From Atopsyche davidsoni (lineage: Eukaryota; Arthropoda; Insecta; Trichoptera; Hydrobiosidae), in the NCBI GenBank assembly GCA_022113835.1, contig JAILWY010000006.1:10462501-10526500 (forward strand): a stretch of DNA of 64,000 bases. Reading direction: 5' to 3'. The notes beneath the pieces were generated by a model. That model had not been told where the DNA came from and made no database searches. It worked only from the letters and a program-made list of their open reading frames with translations. Position numbers and translations under genes: made by a program. This document shows, piece after piece, positions 12,901 through 23,999 of the stretch (positions are counted from its first letter, which is position 1; each line of letters begins with the position of its first letter).

Positions 12901-15900
12901 ACTATTCACATTCACCCGATACTCTTTTTGGACACCCTGTATAATAATGCTATTGGAAAGCAGTAATACGCAGACTTCGGTGTAGAACACACTACACTAT
13001 TTTCCCTTGAACACTGGCATAGCATGAGTATATGCTCAGTGAAAAGGTCGCTAACCTTCTCTGAGGAGAGGTGCTTGATGAAAAAGAATACAACCTGTTT
13101 TTTTTTGCTTAGCTTAAAATGATTAAATTCTTTTAGGTTCAATGTCAAGAAAACCAACTGCCGTAAGTCCCTTGACCTTCCTTGACCCGACGGCGTCAAG
13201 TTCTCTAGCAGTCAACTCACTTCCTTGTTTAACTTAAAACTACTAAATATTTTCCATATATAAAAACCCTAACTTGGCCTGTCACCTGTACAAACTATAT
13301 TTTAGGTCAATATACTCCTCATACGAATTATCGTAATTGATATTGTTTTATAGTTTGTGAGGAAAATATACCAGCAATGAAAAAAAGTACCCATATTTTT
13401 TATCCACTCAATTTAGCATTTATAAATACGCTTTCTTAGAACAGCCTATTACCTTAAGAAGGCTTTAAAATTTCATCCCCTATGCACTTTCCATGTCAAC
13501 TCACCTGAGCGAGGTGGCGTGTTGGGCAGAAAAACTTGCTGTTATTGAGTACAAGGATTATCAGTAGACCCATTGCTTGCATCACAAAACTCACATAATC
13601 AATATCTGCGAGTTCTTAAACAAATAGTTTGTTTAATTAATGTATATCAAGTACACTTAATACTCTACATTAATATAATAATTAAAATAAATCAACGATC
13701 GACCCGACGCTGTCGAATAAGAATCGACAAGTCAATTAATTAATAAGCAATGCATTAAAAATAAACGCACAAAATGTACTGAACTATTACTGAAAATGAA
13801 AATATTATTTCAGGCGTACATTTTTTAATTATTTTTAGAATGAAACGTGCAAAAGCTTCATTACTCTGAAGACGGCAAACTCTGTACATGGCGCTCACAT
13901 GCGGGACAACGGCGTCTCTGGAGAATATTCACGTTAAAAAATTATTACAGGGTCGTGCGGTAGGTTTATTTTTATTCAGTACGATGCAAGCCTTCGAAAT
14001 GCCGCCCCTCAGTGAACAGCATAAACCAATATCAGAATAATATAAACCAACATAGAAGATTTGTAATTATTGAATAGTTCCGGTGCGTACTTCTATAATA
14101 CCATGGCACTGCCCGGCCCTGAAAAAAAAAACACTCAACTGGCAATCGAATGACCCAAAATATTATACACTGTTGTTATTTTTTTTTTTTAATTACTACG
14201 AGCCGCTGGCACGACAGTGTTTTGCGATACTTAGATTTATTTTTAATTAGAAGGTTCTCGAAACATTGAATTGTGTATAAAAAAAAAAAAGCGAAATCTG
14301 GATATTTTGTATTTATTAGTACAAGTAATACAAGTACAAATAACAAAGCATCGCCTGCCCTAAAATATCTGATTAGTGTATATCAATAACACATGTAATA
14401 CGAATTAAGAAAAAAAAATGTTTTTTTTTTCTATTATAATGCATAACAAGTAAACAATAAATAAATAAAATTGTTTTCTAGAAATATGCATTAGATAATC
14501 GATACCTTGAAATAATACAACGTTGTCAGATAAATGGGTCAATGAAAGATGGATGGCAGTGCTTATGACAGTTTGAGTATATAATATCAGAAAAACGCTA
14601 GAAAATTACAGATATTATAAGAAAATCGATTCAATGAAATAATAAGGACGTATTTTACCCAGTCTTGTCTATTCCTTGGTTTAATTTATTATTAGAACTT
14701 TGTTAATGTTAGTTTAAAAAAAAACAGAGTATCCTTTTTGAATAATTTTGAAAATTATTCGCATAGATTATTTAATTAAACGATGCCCCTATGAGCAATA
14801 AATCACATTGATAATTCTAAATAATCAATTTATCTGAAAAAAGTAACATAAAATAAATACGCTTTTAATTATTAATTTTTAAGTAGTCCTTCTAACAAAT
14901 GGTCACGTATGATAATGGGGGAAAGTTGATTAATTTACTGATGAGTTTCCCCGTTGGGGCAAGGCTGCAATTGCATTATTCGGCAGGGTGGCGCGAAACC
15001 GGAAATAACCCTTCATTAGTGAGAGTACCCTCATCCCCTCGCATGGACAGGAAACTACGCGTGTGGCCATACGTGAAATGAATCGATTGAACTATTGAAA
15101 CGGAGGAATTTTTTTTCATTCAACAAAGCTCATTGCGCTTAGTTGGGAGGCATTTATTACTTTCATGTTTTCATATAAACTAATATAACTATAAACTCTA
15201 ATTTATTTATAGCTGCCGAATAATAAGGAAAGAGAATTACGAATATTTGAATACCTCAAAATTACTTTATATAAATATATATATATATATATAACTATGG
15301 GACATAAAAATGAGCTTTTGTGACATGAAATATGGCTAGTTACTTAATTTTTATTTTATTTTTCATTTGAAGCACCATACATTTGTCGGAAAATTAAATT
15401 AATAACTCATCGCACGTTGCCTGTATCAATCTCAACAGAATCACGAAATAAAAACATCCCGGTCATCATAAAGAAGCAATGTCCGTTTCTTTAGTCCCTT
15501 ATTGTCTAATCAAGCCATTTCAAAGGTCCGGTCGGTCCGGTGATTGGTGCTAATCAAGCGAAACAAATGTGTCGTGAGGGGGAGGGTAGGGGCGGGTGGC
15601 GAGGGTGGCGAGGGTGGCGAGGGTGGCGAGGGTGGCGAGGGTGGCGAGGGTGGTCGGGGGAGCCATCGATCCACCCTCCCAGCAGGACGGTCGCGCCCGC
15701 TGCAAGTGTCGCTTACAGCTTACATTATGAAAAAACGTTTGACGGGCAACAGGCATGGCGGAGAGTAATACGTAATGGTGTACACGTAATAGGCCAAAAT
15801 GCCACTACGGTGTAGTGCCACCATAAAAATTACAGGTTATAAATAACCAACAATAATGTTTTTTTTTTGTTTGGAAAATATTTTTTCCCTAGCCCAACTT

Positions 15901-18900
15901 TGGAAACCTGAAGAGGTCCAACTGCAACAACGACACGGAGTGCACGCGCATGGCGGGCCTCTTCAACTGCACCCTCGGGCACTGCGCCAACCTGTCGGAG
16001 GTCGTGCTGTGCTCCAACAGGGGCGAGGGCCACGCCATCGACGTGGACAAGGACGCCGGCAAGCTCACGGGGAACTACGAATGCCACAGTGAGGCTTTAC
16101 AACAAAAAACACCATAAATTAACACCAACTAACAATTGCAGCGAAACACCATCAAATACATCTTTACTATATTGTAACAAACATAACACTTTTCCAACTA
16201 CACAATTTTTAAGCAAGTGCGCCATCAAGCCACCATCAAACAGAGGGTCAACAATATTAAAATACAAACCTCTTGTATAAAAAATAAAAATTCCGCATCC
16301 ACATGTGTGTAACAAAAAATATTTATTAGTTTATTTCGAATACCCAACTAGAATATTCGCATACCTATATTATATACAGTAAGCTTGTCATTAGTAAAAA
16401 GCTAAAAAATGTATATGAATTTATAAAATTCAAGTTGAACTACTCTTCCTTCAGTCACTAAACAAAACGGTTTCAAATTTATACTGCTAATTTCACTGTA
16501 GTTATATTATAATACAACGGTATTTTACGTATAATTTCCAAATAAACACTTGTTAATGTGCAACATCACGCGACTGGAAAAAAATCATTTAAAGCATGAA
16601 TCTACCTCGTGAAAACGTTCATACAAAAAAAAAACTATAAAATATAAAGCAGTCAAGAAATAATTTTGAACGAATCTTAGGCTCCCAACCTTTTATTGAC
16701 CAACGCCCCCTTTGACATAACAGTTATAACTATACCAATTTTTTCCATATAAAAATACCATAGAGGTATTACATAACGCCCCCCATTTTCCCTTGGACCC
16801 GCCACCGCCCCCTTGGAAAGCTCCGGCGCCCACTGAGGAGCGGCACCGCCCCCGTTGGGAACCTATGGAATAGACCTTATCGGATGTTTGCGGTTTCAGT
16901 GAACCGCTGCACCAAGCTGAAGCGAGCGCTGGACTGCGAGCGCCTGTGCCCCCGGATAGGGACGCGCAACGTCAACGTGTTCGTGAAGGTGCTGGACAGC
17001 GTGCTGGGGGCCAACTGCCGGGGGGCCACGGTCACGGACCCCTCCGCCCCCGGCCCGGCCCCCGCCCCGCTGTGGGCCCCCCCGGACGGCGTCCTGCTGG
17101 CCAACTGCCACACGGTGCAGCGCCTGGACACCACCGTCATGTAAGACAACACCCAGACGACTAGGCATTCAAACCGCACAATGATATTCAATCAATCAAT
17201 ATTTTTAACATATAGTACTTGGTAGAATTCCATTTTAATATTTTTAATAATATACTCGAGTGATTCTTTTCAACACTCTTATTTTCACATCACCAATGAA
17301 AATTGACACGTGGAAAAATCACTCAAGTGTTTTATTTAAAATATTGATGATATTCAAGACGCAAGTCTGGTACGTTAACACAATCGAAAATACTTAAATA
17401 CATCGATCCATTTTTATATAAAATAATGATACAGTACAAAATTCACGATTGCCTTATTTTTAAGAACCAATTCATCATCTGTTTGGCCAATAGCTGGGCC
17501 TTTAAACTTGTTGTATGTACACGAGTACGGATAGAAGACTTGAATGCTTATGGTGTTGTACATCTTGGTGCCCAGCGGGACAGACTGCATTAACGGGACC
17601 ACGGTGGTGCCTCAGACCCTGCCGCAGCCCTTCATGAACTACTCGCAGCTGCGCATCATCTGGCAGGAGAGCATGGACAGCCTGCCCAGCGTGCCCAGGT
17701 CAGCTCGGCGCAATTGATATTTCGGTTAGGTTAAGCTAGAATGATTAAGTTAATAAGTTGGTGTTGCGGTTGGGGTGCAGGCGGGGCTGGCTGCTGCCGC
17801 CCTCGCCCTCGCTGGCGCTGCAGGCCGCCCCGAGTCGCCTGCACATCAACCTGGCTGGCTGCGTCAACACCCTCAAGGGCGAGTGCGTGAGGTTCCTGGC
17901 GGAGTACGGAGCTGATGGGAGGGGCCACGCGGCCCGCAGCCGCTTCCCCTGCTTTCGAAATCCGGCAAGTCCCGACAAAACTAATTATTTTTCGCCGAAC
18001 CGCTTTCCCATGCAGTGCTCAGCACGCTCCCTTGCCGAGCCTCGAGTCTCGGATTAAAATATATATTTTTTTAATTTTATTATACCATAATTTGGCCGCA
18101 AGTTATGATGATGATTATTATTTAATTAAACTTAAATAATTGCTGATAAAACTAAAAAAAAAAAACAAAATTTAAGTACGAGACATTTTGATGTGTAGGC
18201 ACTACCTACAGTACTATAGGTAATTATTAAAAATAGAGAATAATGATAACTTCGTGTATAGGGAGCTTGTGATTCATTGTAAAGTAATTATAATACTTTG
18301 CAATGATTTTAAAATGAAATATATTTTGGTTCTCTATAGAATATCTTAAAAGATACAACGCTGGTTTTTTGCATGTAAGTTCAGTAAGTTTTTCCGCAGT
18401 TATGTGCCGAATTTCAAGACGATAGGATAATATTTTCATTCATAAACTAATTGAATAAAACTATAAAATATGCTTTAGCGAGTTTCAATATGTACGAATT
18501 GTAGGATTCTGTTGTTCACCGCGAGAATTTCAAATTTAGAATTTTTCAAATAAAGAACAGTGATGCGTTGCTTGTGACACGAAATGTGACACAAATGTCA
18601 AGCAATGGATCGGAAGGAAAACGTGAGCAGCGTCTTACGGCTATTCGAGTATTCAGCCAAACATCTGTTCAAACACTATTGCATCGTTCATCGAATACGT
18701 CATTCTGTGACGAGCAACATTTCTAGTATAATCAAAAGTAAACTAGAATCGATACCAGCTTGTGGATTCAATGAAAAATAATTACTGTTCAAAATATGAG
18801 ACGTATTTATGTATAGTACGTGCGAATTGTGCGATCCGACGAAAGCAGCTAAATGAATGGAAACATCCGATGTACAAAGTAGCAGACGTCTTAATGTGCC

Positions 18901-21900
18901 GAGTCTTCGCTCACTCTGTTTACGATCCCCGAGAGCTGTGAACTGCGCACTGCAGCGGGGCTGAACCCGGGGTCGCCCAGACGGCAGGGCCCGACCCGCG
19001 GGGCGTTACCCCCGGGCACGACCTAATGAAAGTGCAGTGGCGTGCAACACCTGTCAATTGCTCAGCCGAAAAATACCACCACGAGTGCACTTCACATGTA
19101 AATACAGCAATACCCCGCTTTACGCGGCCCGGTTATGCGCGGTTTCACTATAACGCGAATTTTAAAATGCCTCGCATTACGCGAATTTCTTATTTTAAGA
19201 ATGTGTATGAACATAATGTAGTCATTGACAACTCTTAACAATTAAAAACAGCGTTAGGTGTTATGAACGTATTTTACAAGAACGTAAAAGAAACGCTACC
19301 CAAAAGACAAAAGATGTATTTTTCAGTAAAAATAACACGTAATACTGCAGCATAAAGTGTTTTTAGAATTAAAATGATGTCAAATGATTCGTATTTTTTT
19401 GTATTAAGTTTTGTCTATGTATGTATGTTTAATCGTAAACCCTGATATACGCGAATTTCACTTAACGCGACGTTTTCCGGAACGTATCCCTCGCGTAAAG
19501 CGGGGTATTACTGTACATGTTTTGTATTGTATCGTAAATGTGTTCAAAAGATGTCGAGAGTAGCCATTTAATAAATAAAAATAAATGGTAAACGCGTTTA
19601 GTGACGTACAAGGCTCCTTTTACAATTCAATTATCATGACAGAGATCGCACAAATTTTACTTGCGAGCAATTTGATTTTTTTTTTTAAATCGATACATCA
19701 CATAATAAAACCTAAAACAGCGGAAGTGAGCATTTCAAAGAAATGATAGACTACTGCACTCCAGTGACTGCGCTAGCCACTAGACAACGAGACATTCGTG
19801 GACATTTAACATCAATATTACAGAAATTGTGTATTAATATCTTTAGTATGGTTTAGCGAAAGCGTAACGATTCCTGTATGTGCAGATTATTTTAGTGTTG
19901 ATAGTCGCGAAACCTGTTTTAAATCACAGAAAGATATTTTCATAAGCATAGGGATTTTCGTGGTATTTTGAAACAAGGCTGCAACGGGAAGATATACTTA
20001 TATATAGTAATATTAACATATTTTTAAAACGTGATATGTTTTGATAAATTGCAACATCAATGTCTGGAACCAAAGAACAAAGCAGACAGTAACTTCTACC
20101 CGTACACTATTTTCATGTAATTCTGCATTATATATTCTGTAGTAGCATTCACATATAAGACGTGACCAGTTCGTTTAATTATACTTGAGATTCTAATTTA
20201 TTTTATTAGATCTAACTCGACTCAGTAATTGGATAAAATAAACAAATTTGTTTTACAAAAAAAAAAACCTAAAGATTAAGAGCACGATCGTCGAAACTCA
20301 AGAACATTCGTTTTTTTCAAGGATTAATCATAAGTTATTAAAAAACTAAAAATGAATAACATTCACTGATATATTTTTTTCAATGGAATTTGGGTTTCTT
20401 TTTGTGCATTGTATTATTCTTCCAAAATAATATTCGCTCCTGGAGATACAAAAAATAATTAGTTTAGCATACCAAAAAATATGTACTTAACTAAAATTCA
20501 AAGATCAAACGATAAAGCAGCCAAAATGAGACATCCATCATTTTTTATTATTTATTGGTTTAATTTAGTAAAAATCAAAAAAATGTCTATCCGACAAGAT
20601 ATTTAAAATTTACCTTTTAACCAATAATTGAAAATTAAACTCGTTTCTAAATATTAAAAAAAAAAATCTCATAAGCTATCCTCTATAAAATAGTTTACAA
20701 CAACTCTACTAAGATGTATATATTCCAGCTTTGCATTTAAATTTAACGTATCAATGCTAAGTATGAAAATGTACAAATAAATAAAAGTGCTTTATTTGCT
20801 TCAGTATATGAATAGAAAATACTTTTTGCTAAGCGACCTATTTGACCTAAAAAATATGAATTCACAAAAAAAAAGGCATTTGTATATTAATATTGTTAAA
20901 TTATAGCTTTTTTAAGTGTGTAGGCGATGAACCTATGCTATACTTGTATAGGGTGTCCAAAAAGAGTATCGGGTATTTGTTTAAGTGACCGTTATTGCGA
21001 TATGCAGCGAAAATTTTTGGGCCCAGAGTTGCAGGAGTTTCAAGGTTTCAACTCAAGAACGTGGTTCCACTTACCATACATCCAATCAATCAATTGAAGC
21101 TGTTAACGAATTATTCCCTAATAAGGTCATTTCACGTAGAGGTAACATCAACTGGCCTCCCAGAAACCCCGACCTTAGCCCTCTTGACTATTTCGTATGG
21201 GGATACCTTAAAAGTAGGGTTTATGAGAATAATCCGACGAACCTAACGAAATTGAAACAAAACATCAGGTCAGAAATGGCAGCAATATCGAGGGCTATGT
21301 GTCAGCGTGTTATCAGCAATCTTCGTTTCAGATTAGAAGAGTGCCAGCAGCGTAACGGTCACCATTTGGATAACATCATCTTTTCGAAATAGTTTTCCAT
21401 TTTGTATTCTTATAATCAACAATAATAAAAAAAAACTTGATTACTAGTAATTTTTGTTTTACTGAACTAAAAAATACCCGATACTCTCTTTGGACACCCT
21501 GTATTATTTCAAGTTCGAATGATAAAACTGCTTGGTCGGATTTTGAGCTCACTGCACACCACTAATATGACTTATCTGTATTTCAGTTTCAAAATATAAT
21601 AAGTAGTGGCGGTGGAGCATAGCCTGAATGGGGAGGGATGGTAATTCAGAGGGGAGGGATTCCGCCACCCCGGCGGGCGTGCATTATCACAAACAAACAC
21701 AGCGACAGGGCACTCCTCGGGCCAGCGTAAAAATAGACATCTGTTTACGCTGCCCGGGGGTAGGGGGCCGGGGGGCGAACATAATACTCCCGAACGGGGC
21801 TCACTTAACGCGATGCTGAACCGACATTCGAGGAATAATGATTTTTCATTAGCTAAAATCATAAGTACTTCACAGTACAGCACCAAATTGTATAGAAAAA

Positions 21901-23647
21901 ACGTTTAATTTTTCATGAGTTTTTAAAGCAATAATTCAGAATTTAAATCGTCATATGCAAGTGCGGAATCTGGTTGACAAATATTTTAGGTTGAAACATT
22001 TACAGCAACACCAAATTGATTATAGTACTGCCATTGAAAAAAAATGTATTTGTGTTGTAAAAATATTTAGTAGTGAAAAAAAATCGTGCGATTGGTGCTC
22101 AGAGTTTTGGTGCAAAATATTTTCAAAAAACTTTGCACTTCGTAAATTCGATAGCACACCCTGTCCCCCGATTTTTATACGTAAAACCGTGTAAATCGAA
22201 AATAAACTTAAATGCGCACAATTCAGTCATTTATTTCAACGTAAAATAATATAAAATATATTTTTGAAAAACGTGTAAATAACGATCTATTCATAGAATG
22301 ACAAAGATACAAATGTATATTTATGTATGTAATTCATTTTACATATAGAAACAAGAAATATATATTTTTTTAATTTAACTGACAATTTTTAATCAATGTT
22401 GTCACTTTCTAGACTCTTCTCTTCCTGATTGGTATGATGTCACTTTCGTCACTCGATAGTACCTGTTGCGATTCATGTTCGATGTTAGACGAATTAGAAG
22501 CAATTTCAGATCGGCGACCCTCGGTAATGAAATCCGTAATCATCAATTGTGTCAAATCTTTATGGACCTCCTCGCATCGAGTCAAGCGTGGGAGAGCTCG
22601 TCCAACATAACTCAATCCCATCGTTGATACCTGATAACTGATACTAGACAGTCAATGGAATTCAACGGAATGGCTAGAAATACAAGCGCCAGTGTCTCCA
22701 AGCGAACGGAATTAAAAAAAAATCATATTTTAAAAACCGCGTAAAAGTGAAACCGTGCAAATAAAATACCGCGTAAATCGAGGGATGGGTGGATGTGTAT
22801 ATTTTTTACTTCTGTTATTTATTGTCTGCTGTGTTTTTCGGATGCCCGCAGAACGACACGTCGCTGGTGCTGGCGCGCTTCGACCTGCAGCAGACGTGGC
22901 GGGAGCTGGTCGTGGCGGTGTTCGTGCCGGCCGTGCTGTTCGTGGTCTCCCTCACCACGCTGTGCGTAATCACCAGATCCGTCAAGGCAAGTGCTTAAAA
23001 TTAAAATTGACCTTTCCGGATCTAAGCGATCTTCCATATACGCGAGAAAATTATCTATATATAAATATTATTAAATTTTAGACTGTGTGATTTTTGCCTG
23101 TGACACTCAAATGTAATCTGTGTTAGAGATATTTTGTATTACTTACTAATATGATTAGGCATATTTTTTCACATGATTTCACATGATGAAAATGATTCAA
23201 AGAAACTCTCAGAAAAGCTTGCATGGCCGGTGTACTGACCCTTGTACTAACGAGTCACCTCTGTTAATCAAGAATTTTTAACAATCATAATCTACACACG
23301 ATCCAATGTGCCCAGGCCCAGGTATTGATTGGCCTGGGCTTGTAAGCTTGGAGATGTAGGTTCAAATCCTACACAAGTCACGATGATATTTTTCTATGTG
23401 AAAAAAATATGCCCAGTCATATTAGTAAGTAATATAAGCTTGTAAAGGTAATTAAAACGCACTTGATTGACGTTCAATCCACTAATTCCATCTATAGATC
23501 ATATTTAATGTTGCCATGTTATTAAGTCTTAGATTCGGTACATTAATGCTACGTGGTTTTGCCCAGGTCGGAGACGACGCCAAGCTCCGTTGCCTGGCCT
23601 GCTGCTGCTCGGGAGGATCTTCTGGACAGTCTTCCACGCCTACATAG
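3081..23647 (+). CDS. TipE/TEH-family two-TM sodium-channel auxiliary subunit-like protein (8 exons)
   Basis: Coding exons: 3081-3269, 11616-11783, 15893-16088, 16900-17140, 17576-17698, 17781-17964, 22852-22986, 23567-23647. Together they give 438 aa in one frame. A first membrane segment lies at residues 18-44 and a second near 387-407. Between them is a long Cys-rich loop with about eight N-glycosylation sequons (NTT, NGS, NDT, NCT, NLS, NGT, NYS, NDT), so the loop should be extracellular. Family signs are a C-W-x-S-C-x-x-x-C core in exon 2, the late FPCFRNP motif before the second membrane segment, and the VGDDAKLRC tail. Known TipE/TEH proteins modulate the voltage-gated sodium channel Para. 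The loop is longer and more Cys-rich than in the compact TEH gene at 57140, so this is probably a distinct paralogue, and I do not assign a Drosophila name. Introns 6 and 7 use GC donors. Confidence 0.85.
6015..6175 (+). repeat. tRNA-derived SINE-like repeat
   Basis: A tRNA-like head carries an A-box-like TAGCATAACTGG (about 6018) and a B-box-like GGTTCGAATACC (about 6067). It is followed by a body CACGATGATACTTTTCTGA that recurs at many places in the window (10.6, 12.3, 23.4, 47.3, 49.0 and 59.6 kb). It is a dispersed retroposon, not a functional tRNA gene. Confidence 0.75.
9893..9976. repeat. (TA)n microsatellite
   Basis: About 80 bp of uninterrupted TA dinucleotide. Confidence 0.97.
10020..10497 (-). 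mobile_element. hAT-type DNA transposon remnant
   Basis: Read on the minus strand, the right edge begins CAGCGGTCGGCAAAGTGCGG followed by CGGCTC-rich repeats, a terminus typical of hAT elements. Further in, minus-strand frames read through a stretch resembling the C-terminal region of BED/GTF2IRD2-like hAT proteins ([15 protein letters not shown], then LDRL-type and [15 protein letters not shown] blocks). Frames are broken, and the left end fades near the (TA)n tract. Confidence 0.6.
10535..10705 (-). repeat. tRNA-like dispersed repeat, minus orientation
   Basis: Contains the reverse complement of the B-box core (GGATTTGAACCCACATCCCC as read on +). Flanks match the copy at 59450-59650, including a GATTAAGTACATTTTTTCAA edge. 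Confidence 0.75.
10760..11052 (-). pseudogene. Tc1/mariner-superfamily transposase N-terminal fragment, degenerate
   Basis: Two overlapping minus frames together resemble the helix-turn-helix N-terminus of a transposase common in insects: [17 protein letters not shown], then a second block [17 protein letters not shown] and [14 protein letters not shown] frameshift between the blocks and an early stop show it is dead. The catalytic DDE part is absent. Confidence 0.7.
11053..11415. repeat. Dispersed repeat, copy A (pairs with 18325-18728)
   Basis: Shares long blocks with 18325-18728: TATAGAATATCTTAAAAGAT, TATGCTTTAGCGAGTTTCAA, TTGTTCACCGCGAGAATTTC, and a common end TCATTCTGTGACG-GCAACATTTCTAGT. 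It looks like a non-autonomous relative of the transposase fragment just beside it. Confidence 0.75.
11902..12940 (-). mobile_element. Mariner-like element copy 1, internally deleted and split by an insertion
   Basis: Terminal repeats GGTGTCCAAAGAGAGCATCGG (11902) and the inverted CCGATACTCTTTTTGGACACC (right end, 12940) flank it. The minus strand from about 12540 encodes a broken C-terminal transposase portion matching the copy at 20947-21504. A fold-back repeat sits inside the left arm (11936-12425), flanked on both sides by TTTGTTAGTT, consistent with a target-site duplication. Confidence 0.8.
11936..12425. mobile_element. Fold-back element with tRNA-like core, nested in the mariner copy
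   Basis: Left arm ATGATTAGGCACATTAGTTC... and right arm ...GAACTAATGTGCCTAATCAT form an inverted repeat of about 50 bp. The interior carries GGTTCAAATCCC (B-box-like) followed by the CGATGATATTTTTCTGAGAG body. The same family recurs at 23143-23480 and 47140-47366. Confidence 0.75.
13000..15590 (+). other. Rest of intron 2: mostly AT-rich, nothing coding seen
   Basis: No exon-like open frame with splice sites is visible. A modestly GC-richer non-repetitive block at 14895-15085 stands out and is a candidate regulatory stretch. Confidence 0.5.
15592..15655. repeat. 9-bp tandem repeat (GGTGGCGAG)n
   Basis: About seven units in a row. The Gly/Trp- and Thr/Leu-repeat open frames here come only from this minisatellite. 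Confidence 0.95.
16678..16868. mobile_element. Short hAT-type MITE
   Basis: Ends are TAGGCTCCCAACCTTTT and the inverted GTTGGGAACCTA. The interior has runs of CCCCC and GCGCCC typical of non-autonomous hAT elements. It lies just 31 bases upstream of exon 4 of the TEH-like gene, so it contributes directly to the 3' end of intron 3. Confidence 0.65.
17190..17345. repeat. Fold-back repeat, degenerate copy (family of 57897-58104)
   Basis: Contains GAGTGATT...AATCACTC arms and a flank (AGTACTTGG-AGAATTCCATTTTAATA) that matches, inverted, the sequence after the copy at 57897. Confidence 0.6.
18325..18728. repeat. Dispersed repeat, copy B (pairs with 11053-11415)
   Basis: Longer than copy A. It keeps a 3' section (about 18600-18700) whose + frame begins [19 protein letters not shown], resembling the N-terminus of a mariner-type transposase, then ends in the shared CAACATTTCTAGT. 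Confidence 0.7.
19105..19516. mobile_element. Pogo/Tigger-like MITE, copy 1
   Basis: Inverted ends AATACCCCGCTTTACGCG and CGCGTAAAGCGGGGTATT bound about 410 bp with no coding capacity. The sequence is closely matched by 46820-47413. TA-type insertion ends and the CCCCGCTTTACGCG terminus fit Tigger-like elements. Confidence 0.8.
20947..21504 (+). mobile_element. Mariner-like element copy 2, internally deleted
   Basis: Terminal repeats TAGGGTGTCCAAAAAGAGTAT (left) and inverted ATACTCTCTTTGGACACCCT (right). The single + frame 20985-21392 (135 aa) retains the C-terminal third of a mariner-superfamily transposase, including the [20 protein letters not shown] hallmark that carries the last catalytic region. 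The N-terminal DNA-binding and first catalytic regions are gone, so it cannot encode active enzyme. Same family as 11902-12940. Confidence 0.85.
22165..22790 (-). mobile_element. Terminal-inverted-repeat element with short C-terminal transposase remnant
   Basis: Left end CCCGATTTTTATACGTAAAA and the inverted right end (reads TTTACGCGGTATTTTATTTG on minus) are related. A minus frame at 22409-22621 (70 aa, acidic, ending IPIRKRRV) may be the tail of a pogo/Tigger-type transposase, but I cannot confirm the family. It ends about 60 bp before exon 7 of the TEH-like gene. Confidence 0.45.
23143..23480. repeat. tRNA-like fold-back repeat in intron 7
   Basis: Carries the ATATGATTAGGCA edge, GGTTCAAATCCTACAC B-box-like core and CGATGATATTTTTCT body shared with 11936-12425. 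Confidence 0.75.
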
Positions 23648-23990
23648 CATTACTATGACAGGTTCAATCTTATTCATTTCATATCCAAGCTCACACCATG
23701 CTTTTATCTCTAAATGTTTCAAAACAACGGGTATTTAAAGTTACAGCGACACCGCTGTCGGCACAACTGAACCACCAGCAAGAAAAACATCTTGCATTGT
23801 TTTGGACTTGGAAATTAATTCCATTTTATAATTATTTTCTTGAACAGCTCTTTACAGAAGCGAGTTGTGAAATGAATGCATCACATCTTCTAAAAACACC
23901 ACAAGGTTTATTTCTTTTCTGCGAAATCTCATGTATTTGAAGGTAAAGTATTAATATAATACATTCAACTGATAAGAGTCGTATTATAAA

Positions 23991-23996
23991 AATAAA
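23991..23996 (+). terminator. Candidate poly(A) signal of the TEH-like gene
   Basis: First AATAAA downstream of the stop at 23647, about 345 nt into the 3' UTR. Confidence 0.4.
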
Positions 23997-23999
23997 TCC

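Noticed and set aside
15540..15815. Gly/Trp and Thr/Leu repeat proteins on both strands
   Set aside because: They are produced by the 9-bp GGTGGCGAG minisatellite.
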